From Punctularia strigosozonata HHB-11173 SS5 (Eukaryota; Basidiomycota; Agaricomycetes; Corticiales; Punctulariaceae): a DNA stretch of 64,000 nucleotides. Position numbers and translations under genes: made by a program. This document shows positions 35,619 to 47,457 of this stretch, piece after piece (position 1 is the first letter of the stretch; every line of letters begins with the position of its first letter). The notes under the pieces are model-generated. The model was not told where the DNA came from. It made no database searches and worked only from the letters and a program-made list of their open reading frames with translations. The stretch lies in contig NW_006767440.1 in the NCBI RefSeq assembly GCF_000264995.1, positions 333,844 to 397,843 on the forward strand, read 5' to 3'.

Positions 35619-35956
35619 GATGGCTGAGCGCGAACGAGCACGATCGGTGTCTGGCGTAGTCGAGGCTAGTAGAGCCCGACGACGAGACACCGTTTTGAGG
35701 GAGAGCGGGGAAGATAAAGCAGTGGGTGCCGCAGAGCGCCGCTGGTATGAGCGGTGGCAGAGAGGCAAGAGGTACGCCGCCGCCTCAAGTTTCCGTTCTC
35801 AGGCTTACGATTGGGTGACGAAAGCCAACGCCCGCCGCTCTACGTGCGCCTACAGTTCGTCTATCCACGAGACGGGGTATACTGCGCTGACATTATATGT
35901 ACATGCGTTCCATCCACAAATAAAACCAAGCGTAGAGAGCATATATGCGCGCGCCT
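35619..35956. promoter_or_regulatory. NOT1 upstream region / HOOK 3' region
   Basis: About 340 bp separate the HOOK stop (35957) from the NOT1 start (35618), both on the minus strand. It should contain the HOOK polyadenylation site and the NOT1 promoter. Open frames on the plus strand here lack coding character. Confidence 0.35.
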
Positions 35957-38900
35957 TCAACGCTGCAGCGTCGTCTGGTCGTGTGAAACATCAGCAAGAG
36001 TGGATTGACCAACGGAAATCCACTCGCTTACCCTTTGTCGTTGCTGCTTCAACCACGACGAAGCGACAGGTCGACTTTGCTGGGTGTGGCTCATGTGGCC
36101 GCGCGCTCTGTCCATTCCTAAGGAATGCAGAGTACCAAACAAGAGTTCTTGTTCCCGGCGGTAGCGCCTGATGATTTCGAGTTTCTTTTCCTGCAAGGCC
36201 AGGCATGAATAGTGTAAAACCGCCTACCAGTGCCATACACACCTTTTCCCGAGCAAGGTCCTCTTCCAAGATCTTTATTTGCGAGCGATAGCTCGTCTCC
36301 GCCTCTTCGAACGCATCTGATGGCATTGTTCCTGCCTTTTTCGCATGTTCCTCTTTGAACAATTTATCCTGGTCTTTGATGAACTAGATGCTCGCTCGAG
36401 TCACAAAACTATGTATGCATTTCTTGTTCAGAGCAGATGCTTACCTTCCTCGCCTGGCGGAGCTTCTCATTCAGAGTCTTGATCTCTTCCTGACACCGCA
36501 CGTTCTCCTCGTGCAATGCCAACATCTTCTGTTTCACATCCTCCGGAATGTCTTTTCCTGACAGCGACGCTCTCAAATCACTTTCGGAGCCGCACACATC
36601 AGTCAGTCAGCCAGTGGACGGACCGGCCATCACGCACCCGATAGCCCGCTCCCTCTGCAACATTCGTTCCCGTTGATCAATGCCTTCCGTCTGCAAGGTC
36701 ACCTTCTCCATCAAGAGCCCGTTGATCTGCTCGAGTTGCATCCGGTTCTTGTCGTTGAGCTCCTTGATCTGGTTTTTGTACCCTCCAATTTCCTCCTCTA
36801 AGCCGGCCTTGTCCTCATTCACCGACTCACGAAGCGTAGCCAGGATCTCCAGTTGGTCCTTGTTCACCAGGTTGACTACACCAAAAACCCTGAGTAAGGC
36901 ATGACAAAGAACAGAGCAGGGGGACGACTTACGGTCTGACTTGGCAATCGTCAATTCCCTGGTTTGCGCCTCAAATCTGACCTCGAGCTCCGCGTGCTCC
37001 TTCTTCACCTTATCCAGCTCATCCACACACTCGTTCAGCCGTTGCCGCAGCGCGATCGCCGCCTCCGCTCCGTCACCCAAGTTGCTCCTGCCGCTGCGGA
37101 TCTCCTCCAGGTCGTTTTGGAGCTTGAGTTTCTCCCTGTGCGCCGCAAGGTAGTCCGTCTCGTACCGCACCTTCATCCGGTTCGCGTCCTCGAGCAGGTT
37201 TTCGAGCACGAGGATCCGGCTCGCGTCCGCCGACTTGGAGTGCTTGGACTCAAGCTCGCGCTCGAGTTTCTTGATACGGATCTTGAGGTCCGTCACGGTG
37301 GTTCCGGTGAGCGCATCGTCGAGCTCGCCCTCCAGGACCTGGCCGAGGCTGCGATCCATCAAGTCGTCGTCGTCATCATCATCACCATCGAGCCCGCCAC
37401 CCAGCTCCGCACTCCTGTTAGCAGCCTCCCCGTCCGCGGTCGAAGTGGCGCTTTCCATGGACGCATCGGGGTCCACATCTGCAGACGATTTAGGCGTCTT
37501 CGCCTTCGGCTTGGCGGGCACCGCCTGGAGCTCCAGCTCGCGCACGCGCTCCTGGTACAGCTCTAGCGTTTCCGAGTCCTTCGCGCGCTCCTCGTTTGCG
37601 ATGCGCAGCTTCGCCTTTGTCTGCTCAAGCTCGAACTTAACCGTGTCGAGCTCGGTGTTGCGTGACGCCGCCTTGGCCTCCATCTCGGAGATCTGCTGGC
37701 GGTATGTTTCCATAAGGGGCTTGAAGGAGGAAACTTTGCGGTACTCCTCCTCCAGCGAAGCGTTCTTGTCGACGAGGTCTGCATTCTGCTTCTCGAGCGA
37801 CTACAGCAGCAATTCAGAATCAGCACCACATACGGTCTGCACTAAGAAGTCGCATACCTTCACTTGCTGTCGGAGGTCCGCGCCTTCTTGTAGCTTCTTC
37901 TTGTACTTCTCCATCACGTTTTCCGTCTTCTGGAGACGATCAGCTGCATGGCGATATCTGCGCTAATCAGCGTTTAGAAGCCAACGAAACGATAAATCGA
38001 GCGTACTCGTCCAGTTGGTCCTTGAGCTTCGCAGCTTGATCCGCCTTGCCCTGAAGCTCGTCGACCCGCCGTGTCAACTCCGTGACGAGTGACGTCTGCT
38101 TATCAAGCTCAGTCTCGGTCGACGCGAGGTTGTCTTCGCTTTTCTGGCTAACATCCTCCTTCCGCATTAGCCGTTGTATCGGAAACCACTGCCCTGACGC
38201 AAGGGTACTCACAGCTCAATCCGCAGGCGGTCGATCTCGGCGCGCATCATTACGTCCGCCTTTCCGTCGTTTTTCCGTCCCTCCGCCTCGCGCTTCAGCT
38301 CGCGCACCCGTGCTTGCGCTTCCTCCTTCTCGGACGCGAGGTCGTCAAAGTTGGTCTGGAGCTGGCGATGCTCTTCGAGGAGCGCTTGGTAAACCTTCTC
38401 GAGCGTCTCCTTCTCGGAGTAGACGCGTGATCGCTCATGTTGGAGTTGATAGTAGTGGTCATCCCTATGAGGGTTAACTAGGTCAATGACCGTGCAACAT
38501 TCTGGCAGAGCACAGCTCACTCGGTCATGCTAGCCTCGCCCGCGCTCTTTTCGTTGGGATTGAGTTTGACCATGACCTTCGAAAACACGCTCAGCATCCG
38601 CCTCCAGTGTCCGCAGCGCAACACGTCCTACCTGCTCAATTGCCTTCATGAGGTGATGCTGCTCACGCTCGCTCAAACTCTGAATCTTCTCGATGATCGC
38701 CTTATTCTGCTCGCACTGCACCGCAATCGCGATCGTGAGCCTACACATGACGAGCGTCGCCTCGAGGTTGTGGTCTTTCGCCATCGCCTGGAGGTCCGGC
38801 ACGTCGAGCGAGGCCGTCGGCTGGTTAAGGACATCGGCGAAGTACTGGGTCATGAGGCGGTAGAGCCGCTTGAGCGCGCTGAAGCGGATGACCCAGTTGT

Positions 38901-39157
38901 CCGAGAGCTCCTTTGCAGGCCTGGTCGGCTGACGGAAGTACTCCCCGTCCCTATCATATCGCGGTCAGCTCCGCGCCGTTGGGTTGAGAGCGTAACCACG
39001 AGTGGGGAGGTGTGTAGGGGACGTACACAAAGTTGAGGACGTCGAACAGGGCTGCGCCATCGCTGAGGTCGGCGACGGCGGAGACGGGTCGGTCGAGGTC
39101 GAAGGTGGCGAAGAAAGCCTTGAACGCGTCGATCTCGCGCACCTGAGGCTCGGACAT
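35957..39157 (-). CDS. HOOK-family dynein cargo adaptor
   Basis: HOOK proteins link endosomes to dynein-dynactin on microtubules. The N-terminal HOOK (calponin-like) domain starts MSEPQVREIDAFKAFFATF and contains DLSDGAALFDVLNF, DGEYFRQPT, DNWVIRFSALKRLYRLMTQYF and NLEATLVMCRLTIAIAVQC (about 38540-39157). Long heptad-rich coiled coils follow from about 38.5 to 36.0 kb, with an acidic insert rich in Asp/Glu near 37.36-37.47 kb. The C-terminus, reached through several short introns, carries KKLEIIRRYRREQELLF and SSWLKQQRQRV, matching the C-terminal end of fungal HOOK proteins. The start codon lies only 56 nt from that of the divergent sugar transporter. Confidence 0.9.
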
Positions 39158-39213
39158 ACAGCGCAGCTGCAGGAGAGACGGAAGGAGTGGTGGCTGTACC
39201 CCCCTGTGTCGCT

Positions 39214-41065
39214 ATGGCCTTCACCCGCTACGGGTGGGCACTCTGCCTCTGGGTCCTCATTCCTTCGTTTCAAGTGAGCGAACCGGGCAGTACTTACTGT
39301 CATACCAACACTGATGCAACGAACGCGTCTAGTATGGATATCACATATCGGCGCTCAACCAGATCCAAGCCGTCCTCACTTGTCGGCGGACTGCGCAATC
39401 CGCCTCCGCACTGGGGCTGCCGACGTGCATACCGATGAACGATGCGTTGTTCTCCACTGTGACCTCCATATACACCGTCGGCGGTCTCGTAGGGAGCATG
39501 GTCGCTAACGTATTCATCGACCGCTGGGGCCGCAAAGGCACCGTGCGCGCGAGCACGGTGCTGAACGTCGCGGGCTCCGGGCTCATGACGCTGTCCGGCA
39601 ACGTCGTCTTCCTCATGATCGGCAGGTACGCTTCAAGGCAACGTACCGACCTGCATTTCTCTGACTCCTAACAGGTTCACCACCGGACTCGCAGCGGGAC
39701 TCGGCATCTGCGTCGTGCCCATATACCTCTCCGAAATCGCCCCTCCCAAAATCAAAGGAAGCGTCGGTGAGCCTCTCAACGCGATCCAGACTTAACATAT
39801 TCATTGACCCCATGATTCAGGCGTGCTCAACCAGCTGTCGATCGTCATCGGCATCCTCGTCACCCAACTCCTCGGATTCAAATACGCCACGCCCACCCAC
39901 TGGCGCTACGTCCTCCTCTTCTCCTCCGCGCTTTCCCTCGTCCACCTCCTCGTGAGCGCATCAATGACCGAGTCTCCCGCCTGGCTCGAAGGGCGCGGGC
40001 TCATGGTTGAGGTCGAGGCCGCGCGCCAGCGGCTGTTCGGGCGAGCCAAGCTCCGGGATGAAGGTCAGTCGGGCGGCCGTTCCTCCTCACTCGAACAATA
40101 ACGCTGACGCTGGTGCACCAGATGATGCAGAGCAGCAAGAGGCTCTTCTGGAGGAGGAAGACGCCGAAGTCCTCCACCGCTCCGCCGACCCGCCGGCCGT
40201 CGCGTACACTGTCCCGCAGGCGCTCAAAGCGCCCGAGCTCCGCCGCGCACTGCTCACCGTCAGCCTCATCATGATGTCCCAGCAGCTCTCCGGTGATGTC
40301 CTCCTCTAACCTCGGCCCCACCTTCTCCCGCTCAACTCACCTCACCGGTCCGTACAGGCATCAACGCGGTGCTCTACTACTCGAACGACATCCTCTCCAA
40401 ATCGCTCCCGGAGCTCGGGCCCTACGTCTCGCTCGGGATCACCGTCGTCAACGTCCTCATGACCTTCCCGCCCATCTTCCTCATCGAGCGGCTCGGGCGC
40501 AAGACACTCATGTACGGCTCGGCGCTCGGCGCGATCGCGTCGGCGCTTGCCCTCGGCTACGGCCTCGACGAAGGCATCGTCGTCCTGTCCAGCATCGCGA
40601 TCCTGACCTTCGTCATGTAAGCCTATCGCGAACGGTCCTCCCCCGAAAGATCAGCGCGCTGAACGATAGACATCCCACGCAGGTCGTTTGCGATGGGGCT
40701 CGGCCCTGTCCCGTTCGTCATCATTCCCGAAGTGGCGCCCTTCCACGTATGTTCTTCTCTTTCCATACGCACACTACCGAGACTCTGACATCACCGCGTC
40801 GCAGGCCGTCTCGGCGTTATCCACCGTCGGACTCTCCCTAAACTGCGAGTTATCCTCTCCTTTTTTTCCGTTCACGAAGCACGAAACTGACGAACACGAA
40901 ATCATGTTCACAGGGATCATCAACTTCTGCGTTGGCCAGATCTTCCTCCCGCTCCGCAACCTGCTCTCGCACGGCGACCCGTCCAAGGCCGGCCGGGTGT
41001 TCTACGTTTTCGCCGCGGTGTTGAGCACGAGCATGTTCCTCTTCTCGAGGGTGTATCGCAGTTAA
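39214..41065 (+). CDS. MFS sugar transporter
   Basis: A 12-helix proton- or facilitated hexose-type transporter at the plasma or vacuolar membrane. The start MAFTRYGWALCLWVLIPSFQ splices to YGYHISALNQIQAVLTC. Sugar-porter signatures are clear: VGSMVANVFIDRWGRKGT (GRK loop), ICVVPIYLSEIAPPKIKGSVGVLNQL (PxYxxEIAP), a central acidic loop (about 40000-40190), MMSQQLSGINAVLYYSNDI (QQxSGxNxxxYY), FLIERLGRKTL and GLGPVPFVIIPEVAPF (GPxP...PE). Several introns of 40-60 nt are needed. The composition resembles the Vps73/YBR241C branch of fungal sugar transporters; substrate is not predictable. It is divergent from HOOK with almost no spacer. Confidence 0.9.
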
Positions 41066-41213
41066 GCCGGGGCGCACGTAACTACATATACGGACTCCGG
41101 AGGGATCGGTGTCTAAACGTCGAATGTACAGTATCGAACGCACGCATATATACTAAGACCGAGTACTTAATCCCCTACAACAAGCGCGCAACGCGCGCCC
41201 TTACGGTTTAACG

Positions 41214-43369
41214 TCATACCCCAAACATCCTCTGCGCGTCCTCCAATCCTCCTTCTCCGCTACTCTCCATCTCTTCCACCTCCTTCACGCGCTCCCCTTC
41301 CCCCCTCTCTCGATTCCTCCCGATTCCTCCCCGTTCCCTCTCGAGCTTCGCCGCCCTCCTCCGATGCGCCCTCGTCCTCTTGTGCGTCTCCCACTCGTCC
41401 CCCTCCTCGATCATCACCGGCCGATCCGGGGCCGGCGTGCACACCTCGCACACGCGCTTCCGCCTCGCCTCGAGCACCGCCGTCGGACTAAAACGAACGC
41501 GCCACGCTCAGTTAAAACATGCCAAAAAAAAAATACAACGTGGACATGTGCGCAAAAGAACCCACTCGGTGGTTTTCTGATACTGAGCGCCTAGCATCGC
41601 GCGAGCGGCGTCCGAGAGCGACGTCGGGTCGGGCAACGGCCGGCCGTCAAGAAACGCTGGGAAAAGAAACGACCGTATCAGCGCCTCTGTCCCCTCCCCC
41701 CCCCCGCGTGTCGGCGCGAAGCGCGAGTGAAAAACAGACGGTTACCTTGCAGTATCTCGCTCGCGCGGCCGCTCACGTTCCGCTCCCAACGCTCCCCCAG
41801 TTCTACAGCCGCACGCACGCACGCACGCCATCAACACCTTTAATCCCCGACACCGACGCGGTTTACAGAGGAAGGCAGCACCCACCTGTCGCGTCCAACA
41901 GATACGCGCGCGTCCTCGGCGCTTCTTCTCCCTCGGCGGCGGCGGCAGCGGCAGCGTTCGACGCCGCGATGGCGGGCAAGAGCTTATTGCGTATCCACGA
42001 CACCTGGCGCTTCGCGTACTGCCGCGTCGAGATCTTCATCGCGTCCGTCGCCTGCGCGAACGCCCGTTCTCTTTCCCTTGCATGTTCTCTTTCCCGCTCT
42101 TCCATCTCCGTCTCCTCCTGCGCCTGCTCCTGAGAAGAAGAAGAGGTGGTGGTGGTGGAGGCGATAGAAGAGAGGTAAGCGTCGAACTCGCGAAAGCCGA
42201 TAGACTGGTAGATCCCGAGCGTGTAATCCATCGTCTCCCCCTCGGTCGGCCTAGAGCGGAGCGCGCGGACTTCGTCCAGAAGGCCGAGCTAAACGCAAGG
42301 CAACACATACACACACACAAAGTCAGATAACGAACGGTATAAGAACGTGGGAGGGGGAGATGCGCCGCTTCCTGACCTTGATCATCTCGTCGACGCGCGC
42401 GTCGAGGCGGGGCTTGAGCACGCCGGGCTCGGCGTACAACCAGAACAACAGGGTCGGATACCTTAGCGAAACCCCTTACATTCAGCTCCTTATTGGGGGG
42501 AGGGGGACGTGCGTATGAACCGTTGAGGAACGGACCTGGGTCTAGAAACGGACGCGGACTGCTCCTTCAGCACCTCGCTGACGGCGCGCCCGCCCTCCTT
42601 AACGATCGCGAGGCTCCGGAGCACCTTGCGCGCGTCGCGCCAGTGCCATCGGCGCGCCACGGGCGGGTCGAGCGCGGAGAGGAGGCGGTGGAGCCGCAGC
42701 GCGCCGTCCGGGTCGTCCGCCGCCGACGGGGCCTGTTCCGGCAGGTCGTGGAAGAGCTCGCGCAGCTCGGGCGGGAGGGACGCGAGGGACGCGGCGAGCG
42801 CCGGGGACGGTTCCGTCGGCGGGCCGGGGCGATCGGGCCGGGGCGAGCGCGAGACGAGGCGTTCGGGGAAGAGGAGGTGCTGGATCCAGTACGCCGTGCC
42901 GCCCACGACGATGGGCACCTCCCCCCGCGCGTGCGTCTCGTCTATCTAAGCAGAAAAACCGGGAAAAAACAAAGCCTTTTGCGTGAGTTGCAGCAAAATG
43001 GACGAGAAGAAAAAAAAACGAGAAGCGACGAACAGCCTGGATCGCGTCCCGCACCCACTCGCCGACGACGTACTGCTCGCCGGGCGGCTTGAAGTCCATG
43101 AGCGCGTGCTCGACGCCCTCGCGCTCGTGCAGGGGCAGCTTGTTCGTGATGACGTCCATGCCGTGGTAGACCTGCATCGCGTCCGCATTCACCACGCGCG
43201 CGCCTCTCCACCGCGCATTCGACGGTGATGACGAGGACGATCGGAGGGCGCGGGCGAGCTCGACGGCGAGCTTGGACTTGCCGACGCCGGTCGTGCCGCA
43301 GATCACGACGAGCGGCCTGAGCAGCGGACGGATCGTCGTCATCTCGCCCGATTCAGACTCGGCGCTCAT
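41214..43369 (-). CDS. MOD5: tRNA dimethylallyltransferase (isopentenyltransferase, MOD5/MiaA)
   Basis: The enzyme adds dimethylallyl to N6 of adenine 37 in UNN-decoding tRNAs. From the ATG at 43369 (MSAESESGEMTTIRPLL) it shows the P-loop VVICGTTGVGKSKLA, VVNADAMQVYHGMDVITNK, VEHALMDFKPPGEQY and VPIVVGGTAYWIQHLLFP. Further on are RWHWRDARKVLRSL, TMDYTLGIYQSIGFREF and STRQYAKRQVSWIRNKL. A C-terminal C2H2 zinc finger (CEVC...HKRTRAH), usual in eukaryotic members, ends at 41214. A charged insert rich in Glu/Arg (about 42045-42150) and a poly-alanine run (about 41935-41962) lie in the helical region. Several introns are needed, some with long homopolymer runs. The upstream frame to 43597 is open but lacks family sequence. 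Confidence 0.9.
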
Positions 43370-44409
43370 AGAAAGAGCCGGAGATCTTGGGTCGTGCACT
43401 TTAGCAGAGCGCTGGCAGGACACAAAAAAAGAGTTGTCGTTGACGGCGGCGTCGAATAAGCTTCCGCTGGAAGAAGAAGAAGAAGACACAGGCCGAGTTT
43501 GACATTCATTTGGGCCGTCGTACCGCCACCACGTGGCCCGCCTCCTCCGAATTCGGCTCGGTTTCAGCGCCATTTGAACCCAAGGTTTGACCGCCATCCG
43601 GTCTGACGATCATAGATTCATACATCTGGTTCAACGTTATTTTTGACGCACGCCTCTCCGCGGAAATGGCTGAAGGTGGTCGGCTGACTCTCAGCAATGG
43701 GAAACGGCAGGGCCAGCACAGGGAAACACATGTGCTCGCTGGCCATCTTCTCGGCCCATCTTCACGCCCAGGGACGACAATCAATGCCTCCGGTCTCCGT
43801 ACCCCGCGTCGTCGCCGTCGTCGTTCCGCACGCACCTCCCCGTCTGAAGCCATTTCTGCAGATATATCTGCGGCCCATATCCCATACGCTCGCCGGCACG
43901 GGACCCGATGGCCAGCCTTAATTAGTCCGAGTCCCAACGTCTGAATCTGATGATGGTTTCGACTGGCAGCGATCAAAAGATTCAACACTGTGCTGGCCGG
44001 GAGGGGAGAGAGAAGCACGTGTGGATGCCGCAGAAGCCCAATCGCGGTCTTACATCGCCTGCCCGGGCGAGCCCCTTCCCCATCCGTCCGTCCATCTTAT
44101 GCCCTCGCACGACCTCTGAACGAAACTCTGTTGCCCCCGCAACTCTGTTCTGCCCCGCCCCCGACGCTCCGCCGCCCGCCCCGTTCGTCTCGCGGGTCTC
44201 CTCGGCCTCTTGCTCTTGCTGGTAAAGGGCGCAAGAACATATAATCGCTCGCACTCCTCGAGTCCGAACGCCGTGCCCGCCAGTTCCGTCGGCGCTCGCA
44301 CTGTTCCACTCGCCACCTACGCTCGTTTGCCCGCCGCTCGCTCAGCCCAGTCTCCGCAACAATAAACCCCCAATAACCTATATACCCCACCATCCCCCCC
44401 CCCACCGCG
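43370..44409. promoter_or_regulatory. Long divergent promoter region between MOD5-like and GH13 genes
   Basis: About 1 kb with no convincing gene. A TATA-like ATATAAT sits at 44239-44245, about 165 nt before the GH13 start, and a CTATATA sits at 44378-44384. The 44.1-44.4 kb part is C-rich on the plus strand. The open frame on the minus strand at 43506-44018 has low-complexity arginine-rich sequence and is not believed. Confidence 0.4.
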
Positions 44410-46607
44410 ATGAACGCCCTCATCAGCACCCTCCTCGTCGCCTCCCTGCAGCTCAGCCGCGTCTACGCCGCGACCGCCGAACAATGGCGCGGCCGCTCCA
44501 TCTACCAGTCAGCGTCCCTCGTCTCCCACCTTGCCTCGTTCGCACTTGACGCAAGCGTTACCGCTCTCCTCCCGTTTTATATTCACACAGGGTCATCACG
44601 GACCGCTACGCGCTCCCCGCCGGCGCGGACACGACCGCCTGCGACCCCGGCAAGCAGACCTGGTGCGGCGGCACCTGGAACACGATCAAGGACAACCTCG
44701 ACTACATCCAAGACGCCGGCTTCACCGCCAGTAAGCGCCTCCACCCTCCACACCGTCCCGAGCCGGGGAATCTCGCTGACGCACCGCCCCCCGCCCCCAG
44801 TCTGGATCAGCCCGACCTCCCAAAACTACGAAGGGCCGCGGACCGCCTACGGCGACGCCTACCACGGCTACTGGATCGCCGACATCACCCAGCTCAACCC
44901 CCGCTACGGCACCTCGTCCGACCTCCTCGCGCTCTCCAAAGCCGTCCACGCCCGGGGCATGTACCTCATGGTCGACGTCGTCGTCAACAACGTCATGTCC
45001 ACCACGATCAACGTGACCGACTGGTCCCCGTACCTCTTCAAAGACGCGTCCTACTACCACCCTTACTGCCCCGTCGACTTTAGCAACCTCACGAGCGAGC
45101 AGGACTGCTGGCTCGGCGACGACAAGGTCCCCCTCCCCGACGTGAACACGGCCGACCCCGCCGTCCAGGAGGCCTACGGCGACTGGGTCCAGGGCTTCGT
45201 CCAGCAGTACCAGGTCGACGGCCTGCGCATCGACGCCGCCAAGTACGTTTCACACACGCATATCTCTCCTTTGTCTTCTCTCCAAAACAAAAATGGAAAC
45301 GGCGTGTGGCTGACTTAACCCCTCTCCCCCCCCCCCCCCGCTTTCGCCGCGCAGGCACGTCAACATGGACTTTTGGCCGGGCTTTTGCGGCAAGGCCGGC
45401 GTGTTCTGCATCGGCGAGGTGTTCGACGGCGACGTGCCCTCGGCCGCGGCGTGGCAGGGCCCGCAGGCGATGGACTCGATCCTCAACTACCCGACCTACA
45501 CCGCCCTCGTCGACGCCTTCGCCATCCCCGGCCCGAACAACGTCTCCGCCCTCGTCGACGTCATCACCCAGAGCAAGGCCCTGTTCAAGGTAAAAACAGT
45601 TCGATCCAAAAAAAAAATCAGAAATATTCATGAGCGAGATGTTGATGCGCGTTTGTCCGTTCCGTCGTATCTAGGACCCGGGGCTGCTCGGCAATTTCTT
45701 GGGAAACCAGGATCTGCCGCGCTGGCATAACATCTCGGTCGACCCGCAGACGCTCTACAACGCCATGACGTTCAACTTCATGTCCGACGGGTGAGAGCGA
45801 ATTTGTTTCCCCCCCCCCTCTCTCTCTCAAGTCTGCGATAGAGCGCTGACTCGACTCGCAGGATCCCGATCGTGTACTACGGCCAGGAACAGTCCTTCAG
45901 CGGCATCGGCGACCCGTGGAACCGCGAGCCGCTCTGGACGTCGGGCTACGCGCAGAGCGACGCCTACAAGTTCATCCAGTCCCTCAACCGTACGTCCCAG
46001 TTTACAGAACCTTTTCCGCTTTTGGCTCTCGCAGAGCTGGACGCCTTGACAGAGTTCCGCAACTTCCTCGTCAACTCGTCCTCGTCGAGCGACTGGCTGC
46101 ACCAGCCGCTCCAGCTGCTGACGACGACCGGCCAGGGGCTCTCCTTCCTCAAGGGCGACGTCGTCACCGTGCTCACCACCGTCGGCAGCCCCCCGTCGAA
46201 CGCGACCACGCCCGTCTACACCCCCTTTGACCACTTCACCGCCCTCACCGAGTGCGTCCTCCTCCCCTCCTTTCCTCCCCTCCTTTCCTGCCCCGTTTCT
46301 GACGACGTTTTTTTTTTTTTGGTGGCGGAACAGGGTGTTGACGTGCCAGCAGTTCGTGGTCGGCAGCAACGGCACCGTCGTCGTCAACTACGCGCTGGGC
46401 GGCCGGCCCACGATCCTCGTCCCGACGCAGACGCTCAAGGGCTCGGGCATCTGCGGCGCGTCCGTCGCGGCCCAGGTCGGCTCGCAGGGCTCGTCGTCCA
46501 GCACGAACGCGTCCGCGGGCACCCCGGCGCGCCCGCTGAGCGTCGCGTCCGTCGCGTGGTCGCTGGCGCTCGCCACGGCCGCGCTCGCGCTCTCCGCCCA
46601 GTGGTAG
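44410..46607 (+). CDS. GPI-anchored GH13 alpha-amylase-like enzyme (probable alpha-glucanotransferase subtype)
   Basis: A secreted, cell-wall or membrane-anchored starch/alpha-glucan-active enzyme. A signal peptide (MNALISTLLVASLQLSRVYA) precedes a GH13 barrel: [60 protein letters not shown], then the four conserved regions. Region I is DVVVNN (44974-44991), region II GLRIDAAKHV, region III IGEVFDGD (Glu codon 45416-45418), region IV FLGNQD (Asp codon 45711-45713). The catalytic Asp, Glu and Asp are kept, but the histidines usual in regions I and IV are Asn and Gln. A Ser/Thr-rich stretch and a final hydrophobic segment (SVAWSLALATAALALSAQW) with no charged tail fit a GPI signal. Introns carry long C and T runs. 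Confidence 0.92.
45326..45339. repeat. Poly-C run (14 C) inside a GH13 intron
   Basis: A homopolymer just before the splice acceptor at about 45355. Run length is likely polymorphic or prone to sequencing error, but it lies outside coding sequence. Confidence 0.8.
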
Positions 46608-47457
46608 CGATAAAACAAACCACACACCCCCCCCCACGCTTTTCTCTCTCTCTCTTTCTCTCCACCGCCTGGCCGGCAACGGTCCTTTGTTCTTCCTTTT
46701 TCTTCTTCCCTTCGTCGGATGAGTCCGGATTCGGTGAAATTCTTGGAGCATTTTTTTTACCTGCGTTTCTTGCCGCCCCGCCTACCCGCCCCTTTTCCCT
46801 GATTCTCTTCTCGGCGGGGATCTATCAGCAGATTCTGGCATTTTTTTGTTCTTTTTTTTTCGTTCTTGATCTGGGTTTGTCGTTCTGGTGGTTTTCCTCT
46901 CTCTAATTTTTTTTTTTTCGATGTGCCATTATGATTGTATTTTTACACGCTAATATCATTAACTCGCGCCCCCCGTGCCCACCCGCGGGGGGTAACGGTC
47001 ATCGCGCGATCCTACTATAATGATGAGTTAATGGGTGATATGAAGCAGACGGCGATGCCAGCGTGCCGGGGTATTACGATTAAAGAAGGTATAAGTACGC
47101 AAAGGTTGGCAGGGCGTAAAATCCGATGTGGTACATCGAGAGCCCGTCCGGCGCGATCATTTCGAGGTCGAACGTCGATTGCGATGTGATGCGGCGTGGG
47201 TTCCGTTGGCGAAAGCCGTGGCATCGTGAGGCCTAAACGAAGACGGACATGCAACACGCAAGCCCAGGCCAGCGCGTTAAATGCGTCTCCCAGTCACGGC
47301 GAGAGTTAGATGCAGATGCAGATGCATGCTAACCGCAGCCTCGGTGCGGAAAAGGGGAGGAGGGGTTCCCCCGCGCACGGACGGCACCCGGGTATGGCCC
47401 GTGCCGCGGGAACGCGGTTTTGGCTAGCCCCAATCACGAACGGCGTAAGCACAATTC
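46608..47457. other. Spacer between convergent GH13 and kinase genes, with T- and C-rich tracts
   Basis: The first 300 bases are rich in CT repeats and T runs (near 46640-46660, 46751-46758, 46846-46860, 46908-46919), consistent with a 3' untranslated region. A short GATGCA repeat lies at 47311-47325. No gene is supported. Confidence 0.5.

Noticed and set aside
35536-36171. Plus-strand open frame of more than 200 codons across the NOT1/HOOK spacer
   Set aside because: It overlaps both minus-strand genes out of frame and has no recognisable domain.
43506-44018. Minus-strand open frame of 170 codons upstream of MOD5
   Set aside because: Arg/Ser/Pro-rich, no motif, no plausible splice partners; lies in the divergent promoter region.
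45827-46751. Minus-strand open frames opposite the GH13 gene
   Set aside because: Shadow frames of a high-GC coding region, with composition dominated by Arg, Gly and Glu.
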